Of a stretch of 64,000 bases of DNA, positions 63,308 to 64,000 are shown piece after piece. The DNA lies in NCBI RefSeq assembly GCF_002940665.1, contig NZ_MIGY01000003.1, positions 558,001 through 622,000 of the forward strand, read 5' to 3'. Numbering within the stretch: position 1 is the stretch's first letter; each line of letters opens with the position of its first letter. The translations under genes and the position numbers were made by a program. The notes beneath the pieces are model-generated. The model was not told where the DNA came from. It worked only from the letters and a program-made list of their open reading frames with translations, and did not search any database. The DNA comes from Xanthomonas arboricola (GTDB taxonomy: Bacteria > Pseudomonadota > Gammaproteobacteria > Xanthomonadales > Xanthomonadaceae).

Positions 63308-64000
63308 ATGCGCAGCCCCCGATTTATCGAGCCGACGGAGACCTCTGGCCCCGTCATCTGGACCGTCAGCGTCTCTCGCCTGACCGGCCTGCTGGCCGAC
63401 GTCATCCCCGAGTTCGACCAGCGCGCGCGCATCGAGCAGGTCAACCTCGGCTTTGCCGAGGCGGTGGAGGTCATCGGCCAGCGCCTGCGCCGCGAGCGCT
63501 GCGACGTGCTGGTCGCCGGCGGCTCCAACGCCGCCTATCTGCGCAGCCGGCTCGCATTGCCACTGGCGCCGATCCAGGCCACCGGATTCGATCTGATGGA
63601 AGCGCTGGCGCGCGCACGCCGCATCGCACCGCGCATCGGCGTGGTCACCCATGCCACCGACGTGCCCTCATTCCGCGCGTTTCAGGACAGCTTCGACCTG
63701 GACATCGAACATCGTCGCTTCGTCACCGCCGAGGACGCGCGCGACTGCATCGCCGACCTGCGTGCCAGCGGCATCCAGGTCATCGTCGGCACCGGCATGG
63801 CGATCGATTTCGCCGAGCAGGCCGGCTTGCCCGGGGTACTGCTGTATTCGGCAGATTCGGTCCGCCTGGCACTCGAGCACGCCATCGCGCTGGGGAGCGC
63901 ACCCGGCAACGATCACTCCGCCAGCCGCACCGGCACCCGACGGGTACGGCGCACCGACGCATTGCTGGGCGACGATGCTGCAATCACGCAGGTGCGCGAG
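63308..64000 (+). CDS. prpR: PrpR, sigma-54-dependent regulator of propionate catabolism (5' part)
   Basis: 231 codons from ATG 63308 run to the right edge without a stop. They cover the PrpR_N sensor domain: [55 protein letters not shown] and [20 protein letters not shown]. Homologues bind 2-methylcitrate here. The AAA+ and DNA-binding parts are beyond the window. It is divergent from prpB. Confidence 0.92.
   Translation, partial: MRSPRFIEPTETSGPVIWTVSVSRLTGLLADVIPEFDQRARIEQVNLGFAEAVEVIGQRLRRERCDVLVAGGSNAAYLRSRLALPLAPIQATGFDLMEALARARRIAPRIGVVTHATDVPSFRAFQDSFDLDIEHRRFVTAEDARDCIADLRASGIQVIVGTGMAIDFAEQAGLPGVLLYSADSVRLALEHAIALGSAPGNDHSASRTGTRRVRRTDALLGDDAAITQVRE

Overview
The window is high-GC gammaproteobacterial DNA, best explained as a Xanthomonas chromosome. 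The main reason is the presence of two toxin/immunity pairs whose toxins end in the XVIPCD secretion domain of the Xanthomonadales bacteria-killing type IV secretion system. A small XAC0095-like protein, secreted glycosidases, a TonB-dependent receptor and Xanthomonas-style intergenic palindromes agree with this. The species cannot be fixed from the sequence alone. No rRNA, tRNA or CRISPR array was seen.

Layout. 1-15 kb is mostly core and carbohydrate genes: an HD-domain protein cut by the window edge, an EAL c-di-GMP phosphodiesterase, a cNMP-binding/thioredoxin-reductase-like flavoprotein, an AlkB-like dioxygenase, secreted GH92 mannosidase, a DUF429 protein, a YghA-like SDR translationally coupled to a GH15 enzyme, secreted GH30, NAD(P)H-hydrate dehydratase with a histidine phosphatase, and a TetR regulator. 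15-34 kb is accessory. It holds a six-gene defence operon on the minus strand (Mrr-like nuclease, HsdM, HsdS, DUF1016 nuclease, HsdR, YgjP-like metallopeptidase), a ParE-like toxin/antitoxin pair, a first type IV effector/immunity pair, a divergent bdcR-bdcA-like pair, a second effector/immunity pair on the plus strand, and a second toxin/antitoxin pair.

34-44 kb returns to core genes: purA, DUF2065, hflC and hflK in the order known from other Gammaproteobacteria, but with a REP-associated tyrosine transposase and several copies of its likely palindromes inserted. Then come a CheY-like regulator, a CbpA-type DnaJ protein, Hsp20, a peroxiredoxin and a ferritin-like protein. 44-53 kb carries pbpC and its usual partner, a lipoprotein alpha-2-macroglobulin with an intact thioester, separated by a CPBP protease and a frameshifted phosphodiesterase remnant.

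53-64 kb has a 500-bp inverted-repeat element, a periplasmic nucleoside hydrolase, a TonB receptor and the complete methylcitrate (propionate) operon prpB-prpC-acnD-prpF. The operon is divergent from prpR (cut by the window end), and a sigma-54-type promoter and TGCAAC repeats lie between them.

The most interesting parts are the extended type I restriction operon, the effector modules facing each other, a spacerless 30-bp perfect palindrome at 26.3 kb, and a conserved-looking leader ORF at 15.2-15.4 kb. That leader can only be read through at a T6G slippery run that also forms the tail of a terminator-like hairpin.
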